From NCBI GenBank assembly GCA_023446735.1, contig JAEXPQ010000271.1, positions 1 through 7,688 on the forward strand: a DNA stretch of 7,688 bases, read 5' to 3'. Under the pieces are notes generated by a model. That model did no database searches, was not told the DNA's origin, and saw nothing but the letters and a program-made list of their open reading frames with translations. A program made the translations under genes and the position numbers. Shown piece by piece: positions 1 to 6,951 of the stretch (the first letter of the stretch is position 1; each line of letters opens with the position of its first letter). The DNA is from Verrucomicrobiota bacterium. Lineage in GTDB: Bacteria; Verrucomicrobiota; Verrucomicrobiia; Opitutales; Opitutaceae.

Positions 1-1
1 G

Positions 2-466
2 CCGGCTCCATCCGCCGCCGCGCCGGCCGCCGCCAACTCGATCACCTGGGCCGCCCCCGACCACTGGGCGCCCAAGCCGCTCGGTCCGATGCGCCGTGGA
101 AGCTTCGCGGTGCGCAATGCCGCCGGCGAGGCGGACTGCTCGGTCTTCGTCTTCGCCGCCGCCCAGAATCCGCTGCTCGAGAACATCAACCGCTGGCGCG
201 GCCAGGTCGGTCTGGGCCGCCTCACCGAGGCCCAGCTCGCCGTCGAGTCCGCCCGGCTCGAGAGCGCGGGCCTCGCCTTCACCACCGTCGACCTGCTCGG
301 CGAGGCACCCGCCGCGGGCGGGACGCGCACCCGCGTGCTCGGGGCCGTGCTCTACCGCGGCGAGGAGGCGTGGTTCTTCAAGCTCTCCGGCCCCGACACC
401 ACCGTCGCCGCCGAACGCGCCGCCTTCCTCGATTTCCTGCGCTCCGTCCGCCCCGCCTCCCCCTGA
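2..466 (+). CDS. Conserved protein of unknown function, C-terminal 154 residues (5' end outside window)
   Basis: The frame is open from the first bases of the window to TGA 464-466, so the true start lies upstream; ATG 89 is internal because clear family sequence precedes it. The visible part opens with an Ala/Pro-rich linker (about residues 1-11), then SITWAAPDHW, MRRGSFAV, a short beta-rich stretch, NINRWRGQVGLG, and a C-terminal AWFFKLSGPDTTVAAERAAF block ending near FLRSVR. I recognise this pattern (W..P..W, MR..SF.V, N.NRWR.Q.GL, WFFK..GP) as a family of small exported proteins of Planctomycetes and Verrucomicrobia with no assigned reaction. That recall is not verified by search. The Ala/Pro linker would fit a lipoprotein or secreted protein whose signal peptide is off the window. 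The resB start follows after 3 nt, so cotranscription and a link to cytochrome c maturation or respiration are likely by context only. No catalytic motif is visible. Confidence 0.85.
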   Translation, partial: PAPSAAAPAAANSITWAAPDHWAPKPLGPMRRGSFAVRNAAGEADCSVFVFAAAQNPLLENINRWRGQVGLGRLTEAQLAVESARLESAGLAFTTVDLLGEAPAAGGTRTRVLGAVLYRGEEAWFFKLSGPDTTVAAERAAFLDFLRSVRPASP

Positions 467-469
467 CCC

Positions 470-1633
470 ATGCGCGCCTTCCTTCTTTCGCTCGTCGACC
501 GCCTCGCCTCGCTCAAGCTCACGGTCGTGCTGCTCATCCTCGCGATGGTCCTGGTGATCATCGCGACCCTCGACCAGGTCAACCTCGGCATCTGGGCCGT
601 GCAGGAGAAATACTTCCGCACGTTCTTCGTGGTGCAACAGATCCCCGGGACCTCGGTCGCGGTGCCGTTCTTCCCGGGCGGCTACCTCGTGGGCGGCCTG
701 CTCCTCGCCAACCTGCTCTGCGCGCAGTTCCAGCGCTTCACGCTCACGTGGCGCAACTGCGGCCTGCACCTCACCCACTTCGGCATCGTCCTGCTGCTCG
801 TCGGCGAGCTGATCACCGGCCTGCTCTCCGTCGAGAGCCACTTGACTCTGGATACCGGCGAGACCCGCGGCTACATCGAGGGCGCGGTCGACCGCGAGCT
901 GGCGATCGTCGACACCTCGGACCCGGAACACGACCGGGTTTGGGCCGTGCCGCTGTCGCGCCTCGCCCGCCGCGAGCCCGTCGCCCTGCCCGGCTGCCCG
1001 CTCACGATCATCCCGGTGCGTTTCCACGAGAACGCGATGTTCGCGCTGCGCCGCGAGGTGCCCAACGCCCCGCCTTCGCCCGCCACCCTCGGCATCGGCA
1101 CCGAGGTGCTCGTCCAGCCGGCCGAGCCCACCTACCGGCCCAACGAGGAGAACCGCCCCACCGCCTTCGTCGAGATCCGGGGGGCCCAGGCGGCGGTCGG
1201 CACCGTCCTTGTCAGCCTCGCGCTGCCGGAGGCGCAGGTGTTCACCCACGAGGGCCGCACCTACACCATCGCCCTGCGCCGCGCCCGCACCTACCTCGAC
1301 TTCGCCCTCACCCTGCTCGAGTTCCGCCACGACAAGTACCCGGGCACCGAGATCCCGCGCAACTTCTCCAGCCAGGTCCGCCTCCGCTCGGCCGACGGCA
1401 AGGAGGACCGCGAGGTCCGCATCTTCATGAACAACCCGCTGCGCCACGGCGGCTACACCTTCTACCAGGCCGGTTTCCAGAACAACGACCGCACCACCGT
1501 CCTCCAGGTCGTGCGCAACCCCGGCTGGCTCATCCCCTACATCGCCTGCCTGATGTCCGGCCTCGGCCTCCTCGTCCACTTCTCCCTCAGCCTCGCCGGC
1601 TTCCTCGCCCGCCGCCGCACCGCCCAAGCCTGA
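470..1633 (+). CDS. resB: Cytochrome c biogenesis protein ResB (CcsB-type), System II
   Basis: This 387-residue membrane protein is the ResB/CcsB partner of CcsA. In System II the pair moves heme across the membrane and ligates it to apocytochrome c on the outer face. Visible order: a cytoplasmic start with SLKLTVVLL leading into TM1 (about 16-36), TM2 (about 70-86), TM3 (about 99-119) opening with GLHLTHFG, a large extracytoplasmic domain (about 120-350), and TM4 (about 352-373). The extracytoplasmic domain carries family blocks RHDKYPGTEIPRNFSS (286-301) and FMNNPLRHGGYTFYQAGFQ (319-337). H100 or H103 in TM3 is the likely heme-ligand position, and H370 lies in the last TM. The start at 470 is chosen because it lies 3 nt after the upstream stop and gives the expected short N-terminus before TM1. 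No Shine-Dalgarno sequence is visible, so translational coupling is plausible. Length fits stand-alone ResB-like proteins. The identification is firm; the heme ligands are inferred by position. Confidence 0.93.
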   Translation: MRAFLLSLVDRLASLKLTVVLLILAMVLVIIATLDQVNLGIWAVQEKYFRTFFVVQQIPGTSVAVPFFPGGYLVGGLLLANLLCAQFQRFTLTWRNCGLHLTHFGIVLLLVGELITGLLSVESHLTLDTGETRGYIEGAVDRELAIVDTSDPEHDRVWAVPLSRLARREPVALPGCPLTIIPVRFHENAMFALRREVPNAPPSPATLGIGTEVLVQPAEPTYRPNEENRPTAFVEIRGAQAAVGTVLVSLALPEAQVFTHEGRTYTIALRRARTYLDFALTLLEFRHDKYPGTEIPRNFSSQVRLRSADGKEDREVRIFMNNPLRHGGYTFYQAGFQNNDRTTVLQVVRNPGWLIPYIACLMSGLGLLVHFSLSLAGFLARRRTAQA

Positions 1634-1645
1634 CCCGCGCGCCCG

Positions 1646-3499
1646 ATGAAACGTCTCCTCCCCCTCCTCGCCGGCCTCCTCGCCCTGGCCTACGTCGCCT
1701 CGACGCTGCTCCTGCCGGCCAACCGCACCGCTTTCGACACCGAGGACTTCGGCCGCATCCCGGTCCTGCTCAACGGCCGTCTCAAACCGCTGGACACCGT
1801 CGCCCGCACCTCGCTGCTCCTACTCCAGAATCGTCAGCGCGTGAAGACCCCAACCGGCGCCACCCTCACGCCGGGCGAGTGGCTGCTCGACGCCTTCTTC
1901 CGCCCCGAGCTGGCCGACACCTACAAGGTCTTCCGCATCGACAACAACGAGGTCCTCGCCCTCCTCCGCCTCTCCACCGACGACGGCGACGGCGGCGTGC
2001 GCTTCGCCTTCCGGCAGCTCGAGCCGCACCTCGAGACCCTCGAGCAGCAGGCCGAGCGCGCCGGGCAACTTGAGTCCGCCGAGCGCAACGCCTACGAGCG
2101 CGAGGTCCTCAAGCTCCGCGACCGCATCCTCCACTACTACGGCCTGCGCTTCAGCCTCCAGCTCCCCCAGAGCGCCGATTTCGCCGCCGAGGTCGGCCGC
2201 TTCGGAGAGATCCTGCCCGCGGCCCTCGCCGCGACCCGCAGCCAGATGGACGGCGCCCCGACCGACGAGGCCGCCGTGAAGGAACTCGCCGGCTACCTCG
2301 CCAAGTTCCGGCTCATCGAGTCCCGCGCCCAGTTGCTCGCCATCCCGCCCGCCGCCGGCTCCGCCGACCGCAACGCGTGGACCAACCTCGGCTCCGCCCT
2401 GCTCGGCGCCTTCGGCACCGGCGAAGTCCCCGTCCCGGTGCGCGACTACGCGGCCCTCGGGCGCGCCTGGCGCCTCGGCAACGCCCCCGACTTCAACCGC
2501 GCCGTCGCCGACCTCCACGCCCATCTCACCGGGCGCGACGACCCGCGGCTGCACCGCACCGCGCTCGAGTTCCTCTTCAACCACGCGCAGCCGTTCTACA
2601 CCGCCTCGGCGCTCTTCGTGCTCACCGCGCTGGTGGCGTTCGCCGCGTGGATGGCATGGCCCGCGGTGCTCTCACGCTGCGCGCTACACATCGGCTTCGT
2701 CGCCTGGCTGGTGACGACCGCCGGCATCGCCGCCCGCATGTACATCGAGAGCCGGCCGCCGGTCACCAACCTCTACTCCTCGGCGCTCTTCGTCGGCTGG
2801 GTCGGCGCCGGGCTCGCGCTCGTCCTGGAGCGCATCTACCGCAACTCCGTCGGCAACGCCGTGGCCGGCGCGCTGGGCTTCCTCAACCTCATCGTCGCCC
2901 ACAACCTCTCGTTCAGCGGCGACACCATGGAGATGATGCGCGCCGTGCTCGACTCGAACTTCTGGCTCTCCGTACACGTCGTCACGATCACGATGGGCTA
3001 CGGCGCCTGCTTCCTCGCGGGCGTGCTCGGCTGGATCTACGTGCTGCGCGGCACGCTTACCCGCTCGCTCGACCGCGGCACGGCCGACTCGCTCGTGCGC
3101 ATGGTCTACGGCGCCGTGTGCTTCGCCACGCTCTTCAGCCTGGTGGGCACCGTCACCGGCGGCATCTGGGCCGACCAGTCGTGGGGCCGTTTCTGGGGTT
3201 GGGACCCGAAGGAGAACGGCGCGCTCGTCATCGTGCTCTGGAACGCCGTGATCCTCCACGCCCGCTGGGGCAAGCTCGTGCGCGAGCGCGGCCTGATGAA
3301 CCTCGCCATCTTCGGCAACTGCATCACCGCCGCCTCGTGGTTCGGGGTCAACATGCTCGGCGTGGGCCTGCACAGCTACGGTTTCATGGACAAGGCGCTG
3401 CTCGCCCTCTGCGCCTGGTGGGCCGCCAACCTCGGCGTGATTCTGCTCGGCTGCCTGCCCACCGGCGTCTGGCGCAGCCGCGCCGCGCTCGAAAGCTGA
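1646..3499 (+). CDS. ccsA: Cytochrome c biogenesis protein CcsA/ResC with large N-terminal extracytoplasmic domain
   Basis: This 617-residue protein is the heme-handling subunit of the System II cytochrome c synthase. The C-terminal half (about 318-602) is the CcsA membrane domain, with about nine hydrophobic segments and the tryptophan-rich signature WGRFWGWDPKEN at 513-524, which presents heme. Histidines sit where CcsA uses them: H444 in WLSVHVV before the motif and H576 in GVGLHSYGF after it (external heme ligands), plus H538 in VILHARW (transmembrane ligand). The segment RMYIESRPPVTNLYSSALFVGW (start 364) is also typical. The N-terminal part differs from classic ~300-residue CcsA: one TM/signal anchor (about 3-23), then some 290 soluble residues carrying IPVLLNGRLKPLDTVAR (38-54) and a charged helical stretch (about 125-165). 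I recall a similar G-R-x-K-P-L-D-T motif from fused or extended CcsA proteins of other phyla. It starts 12 nt after resB with no visible Shine-Dalgarno. The CcsA call is firm; the N-terminal domain's role is unknown. Confidence 0.93.
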   Translation: MKRLLPLLAGLLALAYVASTLLLPANRTAFDTEDFGRIPVLLNGRLKPLDTVARTSLLLLQNRQRVKTPTGATLTPGEWLLDAFFRPELADTYKVFRIDNNEVLALLRLSTDDGDGGVRFAFRQLEPHLETLEQQAERAGQLESAERNAYEREVLKLRDRILHYYGLRFSLQLPQSADFAAEVGRFGEILPAALAATRSQMDGAPTDEAAVKELAGYLAKFRLIESRAQLLAIPPAAGSADRNAWTNLGSALLGAFGTGEVPVPVRDYAALGRAWRLGNAPDFNRAVADLHAHLTGRDDPRLHRTALEFLFNHAQPFYTASALFVLTALVAFAAWMAWPAVLSRCALHIGFVAWLVTTAGIAARMYIESRPPVTNLYSSALFVGWVGAGLALVLERIYRNSVGNAVAGALGFLNLIVAHNLSFSGDTMEMMRAVLDSNFWLSVHVVTITMGYGACFLAGVLGWIYVLRGTLTRSLDRGTADSLVRMVYGAVCFATLFSLVGTVTGGIWADQSWGRFWGWDPKENGALVIVLWNAVILHARWGKLVRERGLMNLAIFGNCITAASWFGVNMLGVGLHSYGFMDKALLALCAWWAANLGVILLGCLPTGVWRSRAALES

Positions 3500-3523
3500 C
3501 CCGCGGCGGGCGCGTTCACGGCG

Positions 3524-3550
3524 GTTTCCGAGTTTCAAGTTTCGGGTTTC
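3524..3550. repeat. Short GTTTC tandem array (four units, 7-8 bp period)
   Basis: GTTTC begins at 3524, 3532, 3539 and 3546, giving a 7-8 bp periodic run starting 24 bases after the ccsA stop, with linkers CGA, AA and GG. From memory, runs of this type are scattered between genes in some Opitutaceae genomes; that is unverified. No function is apparent. Confidence 0.45.
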
Positions 3551-3899
3551 GCTTCGCCGATCGCTCCTCGTTCTGGTCAGTCCTCCGTGCCCGCAATCTT
3601 TCGTCCGCCCCCCGCCCTCCGTCATCGTTCTCTCATCTCCGTCCCATTCTCCCGCCTGCTCTTGCGCCTACTCCTGCTCGCGCTAGGTGCAGGGTTCCGC
3701 GCCAAGTATTCAGCGTTTCGAACACGGATTTCCAGGTTTCGGGGTAGCGAAAGCGTTCCGCTTCCGATCCATGCTCACCGCCTCCGCCGTAGCTGGAGCG
3801 CGTTTCAGTCGCCAGTCCCCGGATTTGCTGAACCTCTCGTGCCCGCTCATCGACGGTAATCCGGAACGGGCATAAGGCCGGAACGGATCGGAGAATCGA

Positions 3900-4027
3900 C
3901 CACGGAGTGCGCGGATGACACGGACGCAGCGCTTCCGATCCGCGGAAGACGCCCTGCGGCTTCACGGGTCAAACGGATTCTCACGGACGGGGAGGTCGAG
4001 TACTCGTACCATCCGCGAAATCCGTGG
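3900..4027. repeat. Imperfect inverted repeat of a CCACGGA...CGCGGATG word
   Basis: The arm at 3900-3918 reads CCACGGAGTGCGCGGATGA. The arm at 4009-4027, CCATCCGCGAAATCCGTGG, is its reverse complement at 16 of 19 positions. About 90 bases lie between them. The second arm matches a word I associate with dispersed intergenic repeats of Verrucomicrobia and Planctomycetes (CCACGGATTTCGCGGATGG on the other strand). It could be the ends of a degenerate small mobile repeat or two independent copies in opposite orientation. Confidence 0.4.
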
Positions 4028-4359
4028 CCTCCCCTCCTGCCGGTTCAAGACAGCCCGGAGACCTCACGCTTGACTCTCGACTGCCCCGCAAGCGCCGTCC
4101 GCACCGCGAGCTACGCGTGAGACCATGATTCGCAATAGCGGCACGCGAAGACCCGGAGAACACGGAGACTGACGACACTTCAAAACGCTCTACGGCAGAG
4201 CTTGCTTCCGCGGAGAAGTCGAGGACAGACCGAGAGTGTAAATTCGGAATATAAACCCGGAATTCTCACTACTCGATGCTCGCAAGTTCGGTTTCGTCTT
4301 CGCTGGGTTGGCGGACGCAGCGGAGCCTCTCGCGCCGCTGCGCCCAGACCTGAACTTCC

Positions 4360-6951
4360 ATGACTCCGCCCATCTCCGCCCAGAACACTCCTCCCTCGGG
4401 ACAGAACCAATCCGCCATCCGGCAGCCGGCGATCTCAGTCCCGGCGTCGTTGCGTTTCGCGGCGCTGTTGGTGGCCACGCTCTTCTCGCTGGCCGGGGTG
4501 CAGGCGCAGAGCAACTACGCCACGCCCTACACGTTCTCGACCTTGGCGGGCGAAGTCGCCTATGGCTCGACCGACGGAGCGGGAAGCGCCGCGCGGTTCA
4601 ATCTCCCCTTCGCCACGGCGGTGGACAGTTCAGGCAACGTCTACGTCGCCGACACCTCCAACCACACGATCCGCAAGATCACGCCGGCAGGTGTCGTTTC
4701 GACCGTCGCCGGCTTGGCAGGCACGAGCGGCTCGGCCGACGGCACGGGCAACGATGCGCGGTTCTACGAGCCATCCGGTGTCGCGGTGGACAGCACCGGC
4801 AACGTCTATGTTGCCGATTCCATGAACTTCACGGTCCGCAAGATCGCGATCGACACAGCCGGCGTCGGCACCGTCACGACATTGGCGGGCACGGCGGGCG
4901 CCCATGGCCACGCTGATGGCACCGGCAGCGCCGCGCAATTCAACCGAGTCCATGGCTTGGTGACGGACGGTTCGGGCAACGTCTATGTCGTCGATTCCGG
5001 CAACAGCACGATCCGCCAGATCACCGCCGCGGGTGTCGTCACGACGGTGGCAGGCGGCGGGTGGCCCAACAACAACGGCTCGACCGACGGCGTGGGCAGC
5101 GCCGCGCGGTTCACTTGGCCCACGGGCGTGGTCTTGGACGGCTCCGGCGTGATGTATGTGGCCGATGGCTCCAACCACACGATCCGCAAGATCGTGATCG
5201 GCGAGGACGGAATTGGAACCGTCACGACGGTCGCCGGCCTGCCCGGATCGTCCGGCACCAGCGACGGCGCGGGCAGCAGCGCACGCTTCAACTATCCGGA
5301 CGGTCTGGCGCTGGGCAGTGACGGCAACCTCTACGTCGCCGATTCGAACAACCACACGATCCGCAAGATCACGATCGACGCAGGTGGAGTCGGCACCGTC
5401 ACGACCTGGGCGGGCGCGGCAGGCTACTTCGGCTCGACCCAGGGCGCAGGCGGTGCCGCACGGTTCTATTTTCCCCATGGGTTGGCGGCTGACCGTATCG
5501 GGAATCTGTATGTCGCCGATGCCAGCAATCACACGATCCGCAAAATCGCGGCGACCGGCGGCGTCTCGATCCTCGCGGGTCGGGCAGGCTACGGATCGGC
5601 GGACGGCACGAGTGGCGAGGCACGGTTCTATTTCCCCACCGGCGTGGCAGTGGGCGGTACGGGCGAAGTGTACGTCGCTGATCGCAACGACAGCACGATC
5701 CGCAAGATCACGGCGGATGGCGAAGTCACGACCTTCGCCGGTGCAGCGGGTGCCTCCGGCGCGGATGATGGCACGGGCAGCGCCGCTCGGTTCAACTTCC
5801 CCTCCGGTGTAGCGCTGGGCAGTTCGGGCGAGGTGTACGTCGCCGATCGTTTCAACCACACGATCCGCAAGATCACGCCGGACGGCGTAGTCACGACGTT
5901 CGCCGGTGCGGCGGGTGCCTCCGGCGCGGATGACGGCACGGGCAGTGCCGCTCGGTTCAACTCGCCCAATGGCGTGGCGGCGGACGGCTCCGGCAACGTC
6001 TATGTCGCCGATCGCGGCAACCACACAATCCGCAAGATCACGCCAGACGGAGTCGTCACGACCTTGGCGGGCACGGCGGGTACCCCCGGCTCGACCAACG
6101 GCACGGGCAGTGCCGCACGGTTCTCCACCCCCACCGGTTTGGCGGTGGACAGTGTGGGCAACGTGTATGTTGCCGATTTGGACAACCACACGATCCGCAA
6201 GATCGCCGCGGATGGGGTCGTCACGACCTTGGCGGGCGTGACGGGCACCTCCGGCTCGAAGGATGGAGCGGTCAGTTCCGCCTTGTTCTACAATCCCTAT
6301 GGCGTGGCCGTGGACAGTGCGGGCAACGTGTATGTTGCCGGTTACGCCGGTTGCACCATCCGCATGATCTCGCCAAGCGGGATGGTCACGACTCTGGCGG
6401 GGCTCGAAAATTGGTATGATACGGTCAACGGCGCGGGTAGTGTCGCCCGGTTCCGCTCGCCCACAGGAGTGGCGGTGGACAGCTCGGGCAACCTGTACGT
6501 CGCCGAGTTCGCCGGACACTTGATCCGCAAGGGGGCGAGACAGCATTCCTACGCCTGGTTCCTCGACACCTACTTCACGGAGGCACAGAAGGCCGACGAC
6601 ACCGTGAGCGGCAGCGACGCCAATCCGGTGGGCGATGGCATGACCAATCTTCTCAAATACGCCATCGGGCTCGATCCGTGGCGCAGCTACGCGGCGTCCG
6701 GCGCCCCGGTCTCCAGCGTCAGCGAGGGGCATCTCACGTTGACGTTCCCACAATGGACCGATGCCACCGACCTGTTCTATGTCGTCGAAGTCTCGGACGA
6801 CCTCGTCACCTGGAGTGCCGCTTCAACTGATGTCGTGGTTGAGGAGACCACCCCGATCGGACCCAACCAAGTGCAGGTGACCGTCCGGGATCTGCGCGGA
6901 ACCTCCGACGCGTCCCGGCGTTTCATCCGCCTTCGGGTGACGGCGCCATAG
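4360..6951 (+). CDS. Secreted NHL-repeat (beta-propeller) protein with Verrucomicrobia-type C-terminal domain
   Basis: This 863-residue exported protein has no enzymatic motif. It has a long polar N-terminus (1-30), a signal-like hydrophobic stretch (about 33-46) ending in VQA-Q near 49-50, twelve NHL-type repeats (about 58-725) and a C-terminal region (about 730-863). Each repeat runs TTLAG..G..GS.DGTGSAARF..P.GVAVD..GNVYVAD..NHTIRKI. The GN/GE-x-YVAD core begins at residues 92, 147, 206, 263, 322, 381, 435, 490, 545, 600, 655 and 710. NHL repeats form propeller blades, commonly six per propeller, so two propellers are likely; such surfaces usually bind proteins, glycans or other ligands. 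The tail has an NPVGDGMTNLLKYA segment (755-768), resembling the GDG..N..EYA calcium-loop-like element common in secreted Verrucomicrobia proteins, then a beta-rich LFYVVEVSDDLVTW block and a FIRLRV end. No membrane anchor or outer-membrane barrel is visible. No Shine-Dalgarno precedes ATG 4360. TTG 4450 would give a cleaner signal peptide. The gene stands alone. Confidence 0.88.
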   Translation: MTPPISAQNTPPSGQNQSAIRQPAISVPASLRFAALLVATLFSLAGVQAQSNYATPYTFSTLAGEVAYGSTDGAGSAARFNLPFATAVDSSGNVYVADTSNHTIRKITPAGVVSTVAGLAGTSGSADGTGNDARFYEPSGVAVDSTGNVYVADSMNFTVRKIAIDTAGVGTVTTLAGTAGAHGHADGTGSAAQFNRVHGLVTDGSGNVYVVDSGNSTIRQITAAGVVTTVAGGGWPNNNGSTDGVGSAARFTWPTGVVLDGSGVMYVADGSNHTIRKIVIGEDGIGTVTTVAGLPGSSGTSDGAGSSARFNYPDGLALGSDGNLYVADSNNHTIRKITIDAGGVGTVTTWAGAAGYFGSTQGAGGAARFYFPHGLAADRIGNLYVADASNHTIRKIAATGGVSILAGRAGYGSADGTSGEARFYFPTGVAVGGTGEVYVADRNDSTIRKITADGEVTTFAGAAGASGADDGTGSAARFNFPSGVALGSSGEVYVADRFNHTIRKITPDGVVTTFAGAAGASGADDGTGSAARFNSPNGVAADGSGNVYVADRGNHTIRKITPDGVVTTLAGTAGTPGSTNGTGSAARFSTPTGLAVDSVGNVYVADLDNHTIRKIAADGVVTTLAGVTGTSGSKDGAVSSALFYNPYGVAVDSAGNVYVAGYAGCTIRMISPSGMVTTLAGLENWYDTVNGAGSVARFRSPTGVAVDSSGNLYVAEFAGHLIRKGARQHSYAWFLDTYFTEAQKADDTVSGSDANPVGDGMTNLLKYAIGLDPWRSYAASGAPVSSVSEGHLTLTFPQWTDATDLFYVVEVSDDLVTWSAASTDVVVEETTPIGPNQVQVTVRDLRGTSDASRRFIRLRVTAP
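4540..6531 (+). repeat. Twelve-unit NHL repeat array inside the coding sequence
   Basis: Twelve complete units encode the propeller blades. Core-to-core spacing in residues is 55, 59, 57, 59, 59 and 59 for the first six steps counted from unit 1 (the sixth, into unit 7, is 54 rather than 59), then 55 for every later step; in order the values are 55, 59, 57, 59, 59, 54, 55, 55, 55, 55, 55. The extra four residues after units 2, 4 and 5 come from a GVGTVTT-type linker in place of the shorter GVVTT type. The 21 bases encoding NHTIRKI are identical in units 1, 4, 5, 8 and 10 (starting at 4660, 5173, 5350, 5854 and 6184). Units 11 and 12 have lost the NHT core (GYAGCTIRMI, EFAGHLIRKG). Confidence 0.85.

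Larger units (their letters stand above)
3500..4359. other. 860-bp intergenic region without a convincing gene
   Basis: No reading frame here has a recognisable domain, a plausible start or codon use like the neighbours; the short open frames are random high-GC ones. It holds a GTTTC array just after ccsA, a CCGGAACGG direct repeat (3861-3869 and 3878-3886), a small hairpin CTTCCG/CGGAAG (3932-3948), and several degenerate CACGGA/CGCGGATG words (around 3721, 3900, 4009-4027, 4158-4166). There is no clear terminator with a T-tract behind ccsA. The most A/T-rich pocket, 4237-4270, contains TATAAA at 4250-4255, which could be a -10 element for the downstream gene about 100 bp ahead of its start, but no matching -35 box is evident at normal spacing. 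No tRNA or rRNA was found. Confidence 0.7.

Noticed and set aside
370..2073. A 567-residue plus-strand frame overlapping resB and ccsA
   Set aside because: It is Pro/Arg/His-rich with no domain, crosses two well-supported genes, and is the usual out-of-frame by-product of GC-rich coding DNA.
1820..2584. A 254-residue minus-strand frame inside ccsA
   Set aside because: Composition is Glu/Gly/Val-rich from reading C-rich codons backwards; no motif and no independent start signal.
2377..3747. A 456-residue plus-strand frame overlapping ccsA and running into the gap
   Set aside because: Arg/Pro-rich translation without motifs; the other frame encodes the CcsA tryptophan-rich signature and ligand histidines.
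3587..3965. Several 60-110-residue frames on both strands in the gap after ccsA
   Set aside because: They overlap each other, match no family I know, lack start signals and do not show the C-ending codon bias of neighbouring genes.
4035..4065. A GGTTCAAGA stretch resembling a tRNA T-loop
   Set aside because: No matching acceptor, D or anticodon arms can be built around it.
4222..4255. A promoter with AGGACA and TATAAA boxes ahead of the NHL gene
   Set aside because: The spacing between the boxes is about 22 bases, too long for a standard housekeeping promoter; only the TATAAA pocket is noted, inside the intergenic entry.
4540..6531. A regularly spaced repeat that could suggest a CRISPR array
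   Set aside because: The period is about 165 bp, in frame, with conserved protein sequence across the whole unit; there are no short identical repeats with unique spacers and no cas genes.
4630..6753. A 707-residue open frame on the minus strand opposite the NHL gene
   Set aside because: It mirrors the repeat structure of the sense gene, which keeps stops out of the antisense frame throughout; its translation is Arg/Ala/Gly-rich with no domain, while the plus strand gives clear NHL repeats.
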